64,000 nucleotides of DNA from Thermococcus sp. AM4 (GTDB lineage: Archaea > Methanobacteriota_B > Thermococci > Thermococcales > Thermococcaceae): NCBI RefSeq assembly GCF_000151205.2, contig NC_016051.1:744001-808000 (forward strand), written 5' to 3'. The first letter of the stretch is position 1, and each line of letters opens with the position of its first letter. The position numbers and the translations under genes were made by a program. Positions 51,628 through 61,717 of the stretch are shown piece after piece. The notes under the pieces were generated by a model, which was not told the origin of the DNA, did no database searches, and saw only the letters and a program-made list of their open reading frames with translations.

Positions 51628-52563
51628 ATGAGCGCGAGGGACGTTATCAGGGAAACCAATCCCCCATTTTACGAACGCTACTCAAGGCTCGACGATTCGG
51701 ACGAGTTCTGGGAGTTCATGGTTAAGCCCCTCAGGCAGAGCATCAGGGTGAACACGCTCAAGGCACCGCTGGAGGTTGTGGTTGAGAGACTCAGAGAGGA
51801 GTTCGAGCTCGAGCCGATTCCCTGGGTCAGGGAGGGGTTCTTCATCAACGTTGACAACCTCGCGAAGGTCCCGGAGCACGGCCTCGGCTTAATCTTCGGC
51901 CAGGAAGCGAGCTCAATGATTCCGCCGGTGGTTCTCAAGCCGAGGCCGGGGGAGCTGGTTTTGGATATGGCCGCTGCGCCGGGCTCGAAGACCGGACAAA
52001 TAGCCCAGTACATGGAGAACGAAGGCTGTATAATCGCCAACGACCCCAACAGGGACAGGGCCAACGTTCTGATAGCGAACCTCAACAGAATGGGGGTCCT
52101 GATAGCGAGGGTAACGACGAGAGACGGGGCCAAATTCGCGCGCTTCGAGAATACCTTCGACAGGGTTCTGCTCGATGCCCCCTGCTCCTCGGTGGGGATG
52201 ATACGAAAGAGCTGGCGCTTCCTGAGGGAGTGGCGTGAGAAGGCCGTCGTCAAGTACATGAACATTCAGAAGAGGCTCATCTTGGCGGGCTACAAAGCGT
52301 TAAAGCCCGGCGGAACTCTCGTATACTCCACATGCACGATAGACCCGCTGGAGAACGAAGAGGTCGTTGACTACCTCCTGAGGAAGACCGACGCGAGGCT
52401 TGAAAAGATAGACCTGCCCGTGAAGACGAGCGAGCCCGTCCTTGAGTGGGAGGGGAAGACCTACTCGGACGAGCTGAGGAAGGCTTTGCGTATACACCCG
52501 AACGACAACGACACCGAGGCCTTCTTCATAGCGAAGATAGTCAAGCCGGGTGATGGGGAATGA
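51628..52563 (+). CDS. tRNA m5C methyltransferase (NSUN/Trm4-like)
   Basis: 311 residues of the NOL1/NOP2/Sun family without an N-terminal NusB domain. SAM loop LDMAAAPGSKTGQIAQYM, catalytic LLDAPCSSVGMIRKSW and VYSTCTIDPLENEEVV are present. Its place after archease matches the P. abyssi PAB1947/aTrm4 arrangement, so the target is probably tRNA cytidines. GAGGTGATT precedes the ATG and its end overlaps the next gene by ATGA. Confidence 0.93.
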   Translation: MSARDVIRETNPPFYERYSRLDDSDEFWEFMVKPLRQSIRVNTLKAPLEVVVERLREEFELEPIPWVREGFFINVDNLAKVPEHGLGLIFGQEASSMIPPVVLKPRPGELVLDMAAAPGSKTGQIAQYMENEGCIIANDPNRDRANVLIANLNRMGVLIARVTTRDGAKFARFENTFDRVLLDAPCSSVGMIRKSWRFLREWREKAVVKYMNIQKRLILAGYKALKPGGTLVYSTCTIDPLENEEVVDYLLRKTDARLEKIDLPVKTSEPVLEWEGKTYSDELRKALRIHPNDNDTEAFFIAKIVKPGDGE

Positions 52564-53000
52564 GCAACCCAAGAAACGAGATTGGGAAAACCGGCGATGC
52601 CGAGCTCGTTAAAAGGCTCCTTATCGAGAACTATGGTTATGCTCCGGAGCTAATCTACGAGATAAGGGGCAACCACAGCAAGGTCTACGCCTACAAGCCT
52701 TGTCAGTTGAAGATAAGCGACACAGGCAGGCGAGGAATTTACTTCGGCAGGATAGAGAGCGACGGGATAAGGCTTACCATCGAGGGTGCCTTCCTCGTCG
52801 GACCAAGGGCAACGAAGAACGTTGTTGAGCTGGACGATGAGCGAGCGAGGCGCTACTTGGCCGGGGAGAGTGTTGAGATTGATGCGCCGGACGGCTGGGT
52901 GCTCCTCAAATGGCGCTCCTACTACCTCGGCTCCGCTAAGGCCAAGAACGGGAGGTTGCTCAACTACGTCCCGAAGGAGAGGAGGTTAAGGCTTGAGTAA
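52560..53000 (+). CDS. PUA-like RNA-binding partner of the m5C methyltransferase
   Basis: 146 residues, resembling the PUA-like C-terminal domain of RsmF-type methyltransferases: KVYAYKPCQLKISDTGRRGIYFG, EGAFLVGPRATKNVVELDD and a final WVLLKWRSYYLGSAKAKNGRLLNYVP. It overlaps the methyltransferase gene by 4 nt, so it probably supplies RNA binding in trans. The exact role is inference. Confidence 0.78.
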   Translation: MSNPRNEIGKTGDAELVKRLLIENYGYAPELIYEIRGNHSKVYAYKPCQLKISDTGRRGIYFGRIESDGIRLTIEGAFLVGPRATKNVVELDDERARRYLAGESVEIDAPDGWVLLKWRSYYLGSAKAKNGRLLNYVPKERRLRLE

Positions 53001-53059
53001 CATTTCCGTCCCGCGAAAGCTTAAAATAATTTTAGGGCAACCTAAGGAGGGGTGAGAAG

Positions 53060-55942
53060 ATGGTTCCGCTGAAGAGGATTGACAAAATCCGCTGGGAGAT
53101 TCCGAAGTTCGACAGGAGAATGCGCGTTCCGGGCAGGGTTTATGCTGACGACCAGCTCATCGAGAAGATGCGGCAGGACAGGACGCTGGAGCAGGCCGCC
53201 AACGTTGCCATGCTCCCGGGCATCTACAAGTACTCCATAGTGATGCCCGACGGGCATCAGGGCTACGGCTTCCCGATTGGCGGCGTCGCCGCGTTCGACG
53301 TAAAGGAAGGTGTGATAAGCCCCGGAGGCGTCGGATACGACATTAACTGCCTTGCCCCCGGCTCAAAAGTCCTCACGGAGCACGGATACTGGATTAAGGT
53401 TGAGGAAATGCCCGAAAAGTTCAAGCTCCAGGGTCTGAGGGTCTACGACGTTGACGAGGGCCACAATGATTTCTCACAGGTTGCCTTCGTCGCCGAGAGG
53501 GACGTCGAGGAGAACGAGCTCGCGGTGAGAATCATCACCGAGTCAGGAAAGGTCATCGAGGGCAGTGAAGACCACCCGGTTCTAACCCCCCAGGGCTACG
53601 TTTACCTCGGCAACGTCAAGGAGGGGGATGAAGTCCTCATTTATCCGTTCGAGGGCGTTGAGTTCGAGGAGCGGAAGGGCGTTCTCCTAAGCGAGGATGA
53701 CTTTAAGGGCGAGGACGGCCAAATAGTGAAGTTCCTGCGCGAGAGAAAGCTACTTCCGCTCCGCTGGGACGACCCGAGGATAGGAACCCTCGCGAGAATC
53801 CTCGGCTTCGCCTTCGGCGATGGTCACCTCGGCGAGATGGACGGCAGGCTCTACCTGAGCTTCTACGGGAAGGAGGAGACGCTGAAGGAGCTCAAGAAAG
53901 ACCTTGAGAGGCTCGGCATCAGCGCGAACCTCTACGTGCGCGAGAGGGACTACCACATCGAAACGGTGAGTGGCGAGTACGAGGGCAGGAGCGTTTCAGC
54001 AGAGCTGAGGGTCACCTCAAGGAGCTTCGCCCTGCTCATGGAGAAGCTCGGAATGCCGAGAGGTAGGAAAGCGGAAACCCTGTACAACGTCCCTGAATGG
54101 ATTAAGAGCGCGCCCCTCTGGGTGAAGAGGAACTTCTTGGCGGGTCTCTTCGCGGCCGACGGAAGCATCGTCGAGTTCAAGGGCAACACTCCACTTCCGA
54201 TAAACCTCACCCAGTCAAAGGCGGAGGCGCTTGAAGAAAACCTCAGAGGGTTCATGGAGGAAATAGCAGGACTTTTGGCGGAGTTTGGCATCAGAACAAC
54301 GGTTTACAGGGTCAAGTCGAAGAAGGGCGTAACGTACAGGCTGGCCCTCGTTGGAGAAGAGAGCATCAGGAACTTCCTCGGCAGGATAAACTACGAGTAC
54401 GACATCGAGAAGAAGGCGAAAGGCTTAATCGCCTACGCCTATCTGAGGTTCAAGGAGCGCGTTAGGGCCGAGAGGAAGAGAGCCGCCGAAATCGCGAGAA
54501 GGGTTTACGCCGAGACCGGAAGCGTAGCAAAGGCCCACGAGGCCGTCAGAGATGTCGTCAACAAGCGCTTCGTAGAGAGGGCAATATACGAGGGTGAGAA
54601 AGAACCGCGCGTCCCCAAGGATTTCCCGACCTTTGAGGAGTTCGCGCGCGAGAGGGGCTACGAGGGCGGCTTCGTCGCCGAGAAGGTCGTTAAAGTCGAG
54701 AGGGTTAGGCCAAGCTACGAGAAGTTCTATGACATCGGCGTCTACCACAGGGCGCACAACTTCATAGCCAACGGAGTTGTCGTTCACAACTGCGGCGTCA
54801 GACTGATTAGAACGAATTTAACGGAAAAAGAAGTCAGACCAAGGATAAAGGAGCTCGTTGACACGCTCTTCAAAAACGTCCCGAGCGGACTTGGAAGCAA
54901 GGGAAGGGTGAGGCTCCACTGGACCCAGCTCGACGACGTCTTAGCGGACGGCGCCAAGTGGGCCGTTGACAACGGCTACGGCTGGAAGGAGGATTTGGAG
55001 CACCTTGAGGAAGGCGGGAGGATGGAAGGTGCCGACCCGAACGCCGTCAGCCAGAGGGCGAAGCAGAGGGGAGCGCCACAGCTCGGCTCCCTCGGCTCCG
55101 GAAATCACTTCCTCGAGGTTCAGGTCGTTGACAAAATCTACGACGAGGAGATAGCCAAGGCGTACGGCCTCTTCGAGGGGCAGGTTGTGGTAATGGTCCA
55201 CACCGGTTCGCGCGGTCTCGGCCACCAGGTGGCGAGCGACTACCTCAGGATAATGGAGAAGGCCAACAGGAAGTACGGAATCCCCTGGCCCGACCGCGAG
55301 CTGGTGAGCGTTCCCTTCCAGAGCGAAGAAGGTCAGAGGTACTTCAGCGCGATGAAAGCTGCCGCGAACTTCGCCTGGGCCAACAGGCAGATGATAACCC
55401 ACTGGGTCAGGGAGAGCTTTGAGGAGGTCTTCAGGAGGAAAGCGGAAGACATGGAGATGCACATCGTCTACGACGTGGCACACAATATAGCCAAGGTGGA
55501 GGAGCACGAGGTCGACGGGAGGAAGGTTAAGGTCGTCGTCCACAGGAAGGGAGCGACGAGGGCCTTCCCGGCAGGCCACCCGGACGTGCCAAGGGCTTAC
55601 CGCGACGTCGGACAGCCGGTTCTGATTCCGGGCTCGATGGGAACGGCGAGCTACGTCTTAGCTGGAGCCGAGGGTTCGATGAGGGAGACCTTCGGAAGCT
55701 CCTGCCACGGCGCAGGAAGACTGCTCAGCAGAAAGGCCGCAACGAGGCAGTACCGCGGTGACAGGCTCAGGAACGAGCTCATGAGGCGCGGCATCTACGT
55801 CCGCGCGGCTTCGCTCAGAGTCGTCGCAGAGGAGGCCCCCGGAGCCTACAAGAGCGTCGATAACGTCGTTAACGTCGTCCACCAGGCTGGCATAGCGAAG
55901 CTCGTCGCCAGGATGCGCCCGATGGGCGTGGCGAAGGGCTGA
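53060..55942 (+). CDS. rtcB: RNA-splicing ligase RtcB with intein
   Basis: A 960-residue precursor; removal of the 481-residue intein leaves 479 residues, normal for RtcB. Extein motifs are [28 protein letters not shown] split by the intein exactly before the metal-binding Cys, [34 protein letters not shown] and HGAGRLLSR with the His nucleophile. RtcB joins tRNA halves using GTP and Mn. A TATA-like AGCTTAAAATAAT at about 53016 and GGAGGGGTGAG before the ATG give it its own promoter, though it lies beside archease. Confidence 0.97.
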   Translation: MVPLKRIDKIRWEIPKFDRRMRVPGRVYADDQLIEKMRQDRTLEQAANVAMLPGIYKYSIVMPDGHQGYGFPIGGVAAFDVKEGVISPGGVGYDINCLAPGSKVLTEHGYWIKVEEMPEKFKLQGLRVYDVDEGHNDFSQVAFVAERDVEENELAVRIITESGKVIEGSEDHPVLTPQGYVYLGNVKEGDEVLIYPFEGVEFEERKGVLLSEDDFKGEDGQIVKFLRERKLLPLRWDDPRIGTLARILGFAFGDGHLGEMDGRLYLSFYGKEETLKELKKDLERLGISANLYVRERDYHIETVSGEYEGRSVSAELRVTSRSFALLMEKLGMPRGRKAETLYNVPEWIKSAPLWVKRNFLAGLFAADGSIVEFKGNTPLPINLTQSKAEALEENLRGFMEEIAGLLAEFGIRTTVYRVKSKKGVTYRLALVGEESIRNFLGRINYEYDIEKKAKGLIAYAYLRFKERVRAERKRAAEIARRVYAETGSVAKAHEAVRDVVNKRFVERAIYEGEKEPRVPKDFPTFEEFARERGYEGGFVAEKVVKVERVRPSYEKFYDIGVYHRAHNFIANGVVVHNCGVRLIRTNLTEKEVRPRIKELVDTLFKNVPSGLGSKGRVRLHWTQLDDVLADGAKWAVDNGYGWKEDLEHLEEGGRMEGADPNAVSQRAKQRGAPQLGSLGSGNHFLEVQVVDKIYDEEIAKAYGLFEGQVVVMVHTGSRGLGHQVASDYLRIMEKANRKYGIPWPDRELVSVPFQSEEGQRYFSAMKAAANFAWANRQMITHWVRESFEEVFRRKAEDMEMHIVYDVAHNIAKVEEHEVDGRKVKVVVHRKGATRAFPAGHPDVPRAYRDVGQPVLIPGSMGTASYVLAGAEGSMRETFGSSCHGAGRLLSRKAATRQYRGDRLRNELMRRGIYVRAASLRVVAEEAPGAYKSVDNVVNVVHQAGIAKLVARMRPMGVAKG
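53348..54790 (+). other. Intein in RtcB with LAGLIDADG endonuclease
   Basis: 481 residues (97-577). Begins [15 protein letters not shown], ends [11 protein letters not shown], followed by extein Cys. The splicing-block [16 protein letters not shown] is clear. Endonuclease motifs are [15 protein letters not shown] and [12 protein letters not shown], both with Asp. The first Cys and last His-Asn are intact, so splicing should work. Confidence 0.95.
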
Positions 55943-55969
55943 GGTTTTTCAGCTCTTTTTTTGCTTTTC
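55938..55969 (+). terminator. Terminator after rtcB
   Basis: GCTGA/TCAGC hairpin (55938-55953) spanning the stop codon, followed by a run of seven T and a second T-rich stretch. Confidence 0.6.
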
Positions 55970-55984
55970 TGTATGTTCCCCGGA

Positions 55985-57343
55985 TCAATATCGAAAGTCT
56001 TCCAAATCCCAGGCGAGACAGTTCTCGTTTTTCAACTCGTCTTTTTCAGAAATATCTTTTGCCACCAATCCATAGCTCTTCTCCCAGCCATCAAGTCCCA
56101 CAAGCTCCGCCTTCCTCTCCAAGTCCTTCAAAATTCCCCGCGCTTCTCTTTCCTCCAACTCCTTCCACTTCACCTCAACGAAGAGCGCCTTCCTCTCGCG
56201 TTCGTTCAAAGCAACCAAATCAATCTCCTCGCCCTTACGCCACCACCTGCCGATTTTTGTAAAGCGGAACGGCAGCTTTCCGGCCCTGTTAAGGGCGATT
56301 AGAAACTGTCCCACAACGTCTTCAAAGACGCCTCCGAGGTAACGGTTGTAATCCTCCAAGAACTCCCCCCAGAATTCGAGGCTCTCAAGCTCTATCCGCT
56401 CCCTGTAGCGCTCGACAAAGCGGAAGTAGAAGTTCAGGTAGTTGTCCTCAATCCGGTAGAGGGTGTTCTTTGTGTTGGGCCTCGCCGTTACGGGGATTTC
56501 CCGCTTGAGAAAGCCGAGCCTTTCGAGAACTTCAACGTACTTGAAGAGGTTCGAGCGCGGGATTCCCGTGTAGTTGCTTATCTCGTTGAACCTCCTCCTC
56601 CCTTCGGCGACCGCCTTCAGAACCAGCTTGTAAACCCTCGGCTCCCGCAATTCGCTGGACAGGAGAAAGTCCGCCTCGGCGTAGAGGAAGCCCCTCTTAT
56701 CGAAAGCCAGCCTCTTCACGTCCTCAAACCTTTCAAACAGCTCAAGGTAGGCGGGAATTCCGCCAGCTATGCCATATACCCTAATCGCCTCCTCGACATC
56801 CACCCCCAGGAGTTTCCAGGAGCTGAAGAAATCGAGTTGGGAAAGCTTAATCTGACCGTCCCTCCTGCCGTAGAGGGGGCTCTTCTGGCTCAGAACGTGT
56901 TCCTCCATCATGCCAACCGATGAACCCACGAGGATTAGGTGAAGGCTTGAGGCTCTCACTACCTCGTCCACGATGTACTGAAACTCGCTGAGAACCCTTT
57001 TATCCGACTGAATGAGATATGGGAACTCGTCTATCACAACGATGAGCTTTTCCTTCTCGGCGAGGTATTTAAAGACGTTGGAAAAGCTTGAAAAAGAGGC
57101 CACGCTGAGGAAAGGCGCCGGAAACCGCTCAAGAACCGCCCTTGAAAACTCCCTCAGGTTGTCGAGGTAGGTGCTATTCCGGGCCAGGTAGTATACAGAG
57201 GGCTTGCCGGTTATGAACTCTTTGATGAGCCTCGTTTTTCCGACCCTTCTCCTGCCATAGACTGGAATGAAGGAGTTCTTTCTCTCCCACAGCCTCTCGA
57301 GGAACTCAAGCTCCCGCTCCCTGTCAATGAAAGTTATAGGCAT
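55985..57343 (-). CDS. Archaeal AAA ATPase with DUF234 domain
   Basis: 452 residues. FIDRERELEFLERLW then Walker A VYGRRRVGKTRL (about 28-39), Walker B LIVVIDEFPYL and sensor LILVGSSVGMM, followed by the typical IKLSQLDFF segment. A winged helix (RFNEISNYTGIPRSNLFKY) and a C-terminal DUF234 nuclease-like domain (EIDLVALNERERKALFVEVKW, with D and E-x-K) complete it. The family is abundant in Thermococcales; a role in mobile-element biology or defence is suspected, not shown. The TATA-like CCTTAAAAAG at about 57365-57375 implies an almost leaderless mRNA. Confidence 0.88.
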   Translation of the reverse strand: MPITFIDRERELEFLERLWERKNSFIPVYGRRRVGKTRLIKEFITGKPSVYYLARNSTYLDNLREFSRAVLERFPAPFLSVASFSSFSNVFKYLAEKEKLIVVIDEFPYLIQSDKRVLSEFQYIVDEVVRASSLHLILVGSSVGMMEEHVLSQKSPLYGRRDGQIKLSQLDFFSSWKLLGVDVEEAIRVYGIAGGIPAYLELFERFEDVKRLAFDKRGFLYAEADFLLSSELREPRVYKLVLKAVAEGRRRFNEISNYTGIPRSNLFKYVEVLERLGFLKREIPVTARPNTKNTLYRIEDNYLNFYFRFVERYRERIELESLEFWGEFLEDYNRYLGGVFEDVVGQFLIALNRAGKLPFRFTKIGRWWRKGEEIDLVALNERERKALFVEVKWKELEEREARGILKDLERKAELVGLDGWEKSYGLVAKDISEKDELKNENCLAWDLEDFRY

Positions 57344-57387
57344 GGTATAATACTCGGGCTATAACTTTTTAAGGATTTCGAAGGAAC

Positions 57388-58146
57388 CTAAGGCCTCGCG
57401 AAACGCTCAAGGAACCGCCCGGCCCCCTCGAAGTCTCTTCTCTCGAGGAGCCTCTGGAAGCCGAGGTAGAGGCCGAGGAGCTCAAGGTTTTTCTCCTTCA
57501 TAAGCTCATCAACCCGGGCGTCGAGCTCTCTGAGGGCCCTTTCGACGGCCTTCTCGGAATAGTCCGCGAACTTAAGGCCGTTCAAAATCCCGAGGAGTTT
57601 CTGGGCCTCGAGCTTGACGGTTTCAGGCGTTCCCTCTTCCTTCACCCCAGCCTTGGAGCCCTTCGGCTCTACCCTCTTCCCGCTGATTTCCGCCAGGAAC
57701 TGCCTGAACTCCTCAAGTTCCGGCTCTATATCGATGCCTGCTTGCTTGAGAACTGGGAATGGGTTGTCCGCCTTGAGTGCTGTGCGGAGCGCCTTAAGTT
57801 GGTCCTCCTGATATTTATCATATAACTTGTCAACGATCTTTCCTGCCTTTTCCACGGCTGTCCTTATGGTTTCCCGCAGTTTTTCCTTGTCGTATCTGTA
57901 TCCCAGCTTTTCTAGTTGGAATTGAATCTTATCCACAATTAGATCCGGATTTTGCTTCAGATGGTCGTAGTGTTTTCCATCTTCTGCAATATCTGACAGA
58001 GCATTTCCAACAATGTGTCCAATGTTCCCGTTGTATACACCTGTGTGCTCCGCCAGGGCCATCGCAAGGAATGGCTGTATGAATACTAATTTTACGAAAG
58101 GCGGCTCTTTAGTATGCGTTGCAATCTCGTGGAATTTCTTCCGCAT
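57388..58146 (-). CDS. Helical protein of unknown function
   Basis: 252 residues from the ATG at 58146 (a TTG at 58179 is also open). The N-terminal part FVKLVFIQPFLAMALAEHTGVYNGNIGHIVGNAL resembles a helical core, and the remainder is charged helix with a Lys/Gly-rich linker at about 165-180. It overlaps the upstream gene by 38 nt. Base composition drops in its first third (about 57800-58150). Not recognised. Confidence 0.55.
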   Translation of the reverse strand: MRKKFHEIATHTKEPPFVKLVFIQPFLAMALAEHTGVYNGNIGHIVGNALSDIAEDGKHYDHLKQNPDLIVDKIQFQLEKLGYRYDKEKLRETIRTAVEKAGKIVDKLYDKYQEDQLKALRTALKADNPFPVLKQAGIDIEPELEEFRQFLAEISGKRVEPKGSKAGVKEEGTPETVKLEAQKLLGILNGLKFADYSEKAVERALRELDARVDELMKEKNLELLGLYLGFQRLLERRDFEGAGRFLERFARP

Positions 58147-58384
58147 CGACCTTATATATATAATAGCTACCTCCACCAATATCGAGTATTTTCCTTATCT
58201 TTTCCTCGTTATTATCCGGATCTGCGCGTTTGAGAAGCTCGATGATCCCCTGTCTGTGCTCCAATATGGTGGCTGTTAGGTGACCTATCGCATCGTACGT
58301 CGTGTCGTACTTTGCCGCCACGCGCCTCCTTAGTGCTTCCCAGTCGACTTTCTGCACCTCTTTCTTCTTTTTCCTGAAGAGCAT
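58109..58384 (-). CDS. Small protein of unknown function
   Basis: 91 residues starting MLFRKKKKEVQKVDWEALRR, with a helical middle and the end GGGSYYIYKVDAEEIPRDC. The ATG at 58384 has GGGTGGTG upstream. It overlaps the next gene by 38 nt, so the two are translated together. The pair is AT-richer than its neighbours near the junction and may be recently acquired. Not recognised. Confidence 0.55.
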   Translation of the reverse strand: MLFRKKKKEVQKVDWEALRRRVAAKYDTTYDAIGHLTATILEHRQGIIELLKRADPDNNEEKIRKILDIGGGSYYIYKVDAEEIPRDCNAY

Positions 58385-58438
58385 CACACCACCCATCAAA
58401 CTACGGCGGAAGAAGAGAAAAGGGTTTCGAAGAAGACC

Positions 58439-60658
58439 TCACCTAATCCTCGCGCCGAGCTTTACCTCCTTGTCGGGCATGAGTAAAGCCACGTTCTCGC
58501 CGTCGTCAGCGGCCAGAAGCATTCCCTGGCTCTCGACACCGCGGAGCTTCTTGGGCTCGAGGTTCGCTATGATGACGACGGTCTTGTTGAGGAGCTCTTC
58601 CGGCTTGTAGTACTTCTTAAGGCCAGCCACCAGCTGTCTGACCTCGTCGCCCAAATCAACCTTGACCACGTAGAGCCTGTCGGCGTTCGGGTGGTCCTTG
58701 ACCTCGATTATCTTTCCAACGCGGAGGTCGAGCTTCGCGAAGTCGTCAAAGCTGACGTAGTCCATCTTTCCACCCTCCTTTTTCTTCACCTTCTCCTTCT
58801 TCGAGGCCTTTCCGGGCTTTTCGGACTTAACCTCGAGTTCCTCACCGTAGACGCTCTTAAGGATTGCGAAAGCTTCCTCCCTGTTCTTGAAGCGCTCAAG
58901 GGCGACCTTCACGACATCGTCGCGCTTGTAGTACTTGTCGAGTAGCACCCTCGCGCTCTCCGGGTTTCCGCGCGCTATGTAGTTGAGTATGAAGTGGATA
59001 ATGTCCTCGTCGGCGACCTTCCTGAACATCGGAGTTGCCTTCCTGACGCGATGACCGGCCGGAATCTCGGTGAACTCCCAGCGCTTGAGCTCCTCGAGGT
59101 TGAGCAGGTGCCATATCTTCTCGCTGGCATCGGGAAGGAACGGCTCAAGGAGGATTCCGAGGGCCTTGACTATCTGGAGCGAGACGTTCACGGTGGTGGC
59201 CGTCCTCTCGCGGTCGGTCTTTGCCGTCTTCCAGGGCCTCTGGTGGTCGAAGTAGCGGTTGCCGAAGATGGCCAGCTCCATAACCCTTCTGAGCGCGTCC
59301 TTGAAGCGGTACTGGCTTATGAGCTCGCCGACCTCCTCGAAGGCCCTCTCAATCTCCTCGAAAGCCTGCTTGTCCAGCTCGTTGAGCTCGCCCCTCTCCG
59401 GCACGATTCCGTCGAAGTAGCGGTTCACGAAGGTGAGCGCACGGTGAACGAAGTTGCCGAGGTTGTTGACGAGCTCCTCGTTTATCTTCACCTTGAAGTC
59501 GGCGAAGCTGAAGTCGCTGTCGCGAGTTTCGGGCATTATCGCGGTGAGGTAGTAGCGCAGGTAGTCGGCAGGGAAGGCGTCGAGGAACTCGTGAACCCAG
59601 ATGGCCCAGTTCCTGCTCGTTGAGAACTTCTTGCCCTCGAGGTTGAGGTACTCGTTGGCGGGAATGTCGTATGGGAGATTCCACTCGGCCTCGACTTCCT
59701 CGTCCTTATACTTGCCGTAGGCCATCAGGAACGCCGGCCAGAATATCGCGTGGAAGGGTATGTTGTCCTTGCCGATGAAGTGTGTAACTTTGGTCTCGCC
59801 GTCGAGGTTGAGCCAGAACTTCTTCCACTCCTTCTCCTTTCCGGCGCGCTTGAGGGCCTCGATGGTGATTGAGATGTAGCCGATAGGAGCTTCAAACCAG
59901 ACGTAGAGGACCTTGCCCTTGACGTCCTCGTCGTCGAGGGGAACCGGGATTCCCCAGTCGAGGTCGCGCGTTATGGCCCTCTCCTCAAGGCCCTCGTTAA
60001 TCCACCCCAAAACGGTGTTCTTGACGTTGGGCTTCCAGTGCTGGCTCTCAACCCACTTCTTGAGCCTCTCCTCGAAATCCTGCATTTTGATGTAGTAATG
60101 AGCTGAATCCTTGAAGGTTATCGGGTTCCCGCAGATGTTACAGCGCGGGTTGATGAGGATTTCCGGCGTTAAGGGCCTTCCGCAGACCTCACACTGGTCG
60201 CCACGCTGGTTTTCGGCACCACAGTAGGGGCAGGTTCCGATGACGTAGCGGTCCGGGAGGAACATCTTGTCGTGCTCGCAGTAGGCCTGCTTGGTGACCT
60301 TCTTGACGAGGTGGCCGTTTTCCAGGGCCTTGAGGAAGAACTCCTGGCTTATCCGGTAGTGGACGGGAAGCTCGGTCCTGCCGAAGTAGTCGAAGCTGAT
60401 TTTAGCCCTCTCGAAGGTCGTCTTTATGTGCTCGTGGAACTCGTCAACGATTTCCCTCGGGCTTCTGCCTTCTTTGAGCGCGCGGAAGGTTATCGGCGTT
60501 CCGTGCTCATCTGTGCCGCAGATGAAGAGCACTTCCTCGCCCTTCAGTCTGAGGTAGCGGACGAATATATCGGCTGGCAGATACGCTCCCGCCAGGTGGC
60601 CCGCGTGAATCGGCCCGTTCGCGTAAGGGAGTGCCGAGGTTACCATGTAGCGCACCAT
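58439..60658 (-). CDS. metG: Methionyl-tRNA synthetase
   Basis: 739 residues from the ATG at 60658 (GGTGGTTG upstream). The HIGH motif is seen as ANGPIHAGHLAGAYLPADI, two zinc knuckles as CPYCGAENQRGDQCEVCGRP and CNICGNP, and the KMSKS-equivalent as KKFSTSRNW. The C-terminal 110 residues (FDDFAKLDLRVGKIIEVKDH, VVIIANLEPKKLRG) are the EMAP-type tRNA-binding domain, fused here. An upstream in-frame start at 60715 would lie before the TATA-like CTTATAAAAC (about 60683-60692), so it is excluded. Confidence 0.97.
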   Translation of the reverse strand: MVRYMVTSALPYANGPIHAGHLAGAYLPADIFVRYLRLKGEEVLFICGTDEHGTPITFRALKEGRSPREIVDEFHEHIKTTFERAKISFDYFGRTELPVHYRISQEFFLKALENGHLVKKVTKQAYCEHDKMFLPDRYVIGTCPYCGAENQRGDQCEVCGRPLTPEILINPRCNICGNPITFKDSAHYYIKMQDFEERLKKWVESQHWKPNVKNTVLGWINEGLEERAITRDLDWGIPVPLDDEDVKGKVLYVWFEAPIGYISITIEALKRAGKEKEWKKFWLNLDGETKVTHFIGKDNIPFHAIFWPAFLMAYGKYKDEEVEAEWNLPYDIPANEYLNLEGKKFSTSRNWAIWVHEFLDAFPADYLRYYLTAIMPETRDSDFSFADFKVKINEELVNNLGNFVHRALTFVNRYFDGIVPERGELNELDKQAFEEIERAFEEVGELISQYRFKDALRRVMELAIFGNRYFDHQRPWKTAKTDRERTATTVNVSLQIVKALGILLEPFLPDASEKIWHLLNLEELKRWEFTEIPAGHRVRKATPMFRKVADEDIIHFILNYIARGNPESARVLLDKYYKRDDVVKVALERFKNREEAFAILKSVYGEELEVKSEKPGKASKKEKVKKKEGGKMDYVSFDDFAKLDLRVGKIIEVKDHPNADRLYVVKVDLGDEVRQLVAGLKKYYKPEELLNKTVVIIANLEPKKLRGVESQGMLLAADDGENVALLMPDKEVKLGARIR

Positions 60659-60762
60659 TTCAACCACCGTTGGCCGTTGTTTCCCGGTTTTATAAGGCCT
60701 GCGGGTTTTAAGCATTACGGTGGGTTATTAAGTTGCGGGTAAAATATGCAGGGTTTGATATA

Positions 60763-61020
60763 TCACTTGCCGAGGGAGAGGCTCTTGGCCCTCACCACGA
60801 TAGCTCCTTCGGGAAGCTCGATTTCTCCCCTCGTGATTATCAGCGCCCCGTCGTAGGTGGTCATCGTCAGCCTCGTCTTCTTGAAGCCGCCGGTTTCGCC
60901 AATTATGACGAGGGGACGCCCCTTGAGTTCGAGAAACCTCTTGAAGTCCTCCGGCTCAACGAAGATGAGCACTCCCCCAGCCACAACCCGGTTCGCGTCA
61001 ACGGCCATCCCGCAGCCCAT
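60763..61020 (-). CDS. Small conserved-looking protein of unknown function
   Basis: 85 residues, predicted beta-rich: GGVLIFVEPEDFKRFLEL, PLVIIGETGGFKKTRLTM, YDGALIITRGEIELPEGAIVVRAKSL. GGTGGTGCC precedes the ATG. It lies 13 nt after the HAD gene's stop on the same strand and so probably belongs to the TrmO/HAD unit. Not recognised. Confidence 0.65.
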   Translation of the reverse strand: MGCGMAVDANRVVAGGVLIFVEPEDFKRFLELKGRPLVIIGETGGFKKTRLTMTTYDGALIITRGEIELPEGAIVVRAKSLSLGK

Positions 61021-61033
61021 GGCACCACCGGGA

Positions 61034-61717
61034 CTATTCCGATCCCGTTCCTAATTGGTTTTTCGCTCGAAGTCCCTTGACGAGCTCCACCAGCTCCCAG
61101 AGGTCAGACACGTAGAAGTCCGCACCGGGGACGCGCTCAAAGCGCACGATGTTCACCGTCCTTATCCCCGCGTTTCTCCCGGCCAAAACGTCGTTGGAAC
61201 TGTCGCCGACGAGCAGGACTTCGTTTCGTTTCAGGCCGAGTATCTTAAGGGCCTTGTTCAGCAGGTAGGGGTTCGGTTTGACGCCGTCGAGGTAGGAGTA
61301 GTCCTTTCCGAGGATCACGTCGAAGTGCCTGTCGAGCCCAAACGCCTTGAGTACGAGCTCCGTATTGTCCTGAGAGGCGTTGCTGACGGCCGCGAGCTTC
61401 AGACCGAGGTTCCGGAGCTCTCCAAGGGCCCCAACGTCCGGGAAGGGTTTTATCTTCCCCGCCCTCAGGAGTCTTTCCCGATAGGCCCTGTTTGCCCTGT
61501 CCATCGCCTTCCAGAACTCAACGTGATCAATCCCGAACCGCTCAACGTACTTCCTTGAGAGCTCTCCCCGAACTATCCTCCTGAACGTCTCCCAGTCGAG
61601 GAGAACACCGAGTTTTTCCATAGCGGGCTTTCCGACCTCCTCATACCATCCCCGCAGGGTGTAACCCTCGTAGTAAACGAGGGTCTCGTCAACGTCAAAG
61701 ATCAGAGCCCTGAGCAT
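61034..61717 (-). CDS. HAD family phosphatase
   Basis: 227 residues. Motif I IFDVDETLVYYEG has both Asp residues of a phosphatase. Motif II AAVSNAS, the motif III Lys in DGVKPNPYLL and motif IV LLVGDSSNDVLAGRNAG are complete. The helical cap is at about 18-90. It is similar to phosphoglycolate phosphatase and related small-molecule phosphatases; the substrate is not determined. It overlaps the TrmO gene by 23 nt. Confidence 0.9.
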   Translation of the reverse strand: MLRALIFDVDETLVYYEGYTLRGWYEEVGKPAMEKLGVLLDWETFRRIVRGELSRKYVERFGIDHVEFWKAMDRANRAYRERLLRAGKIKPFPDVGALGELRNLGLKLAAVSNASQDNTELVLKAFGLDRHFDVILGKDYSYLDGVKPNPYLLNKALKILGLKRNEVLLVGDSSNDVLAGRNAGIRTVNIVRFERVPGADFYVSDLWELVELVKGLRAKNQLGTGSE

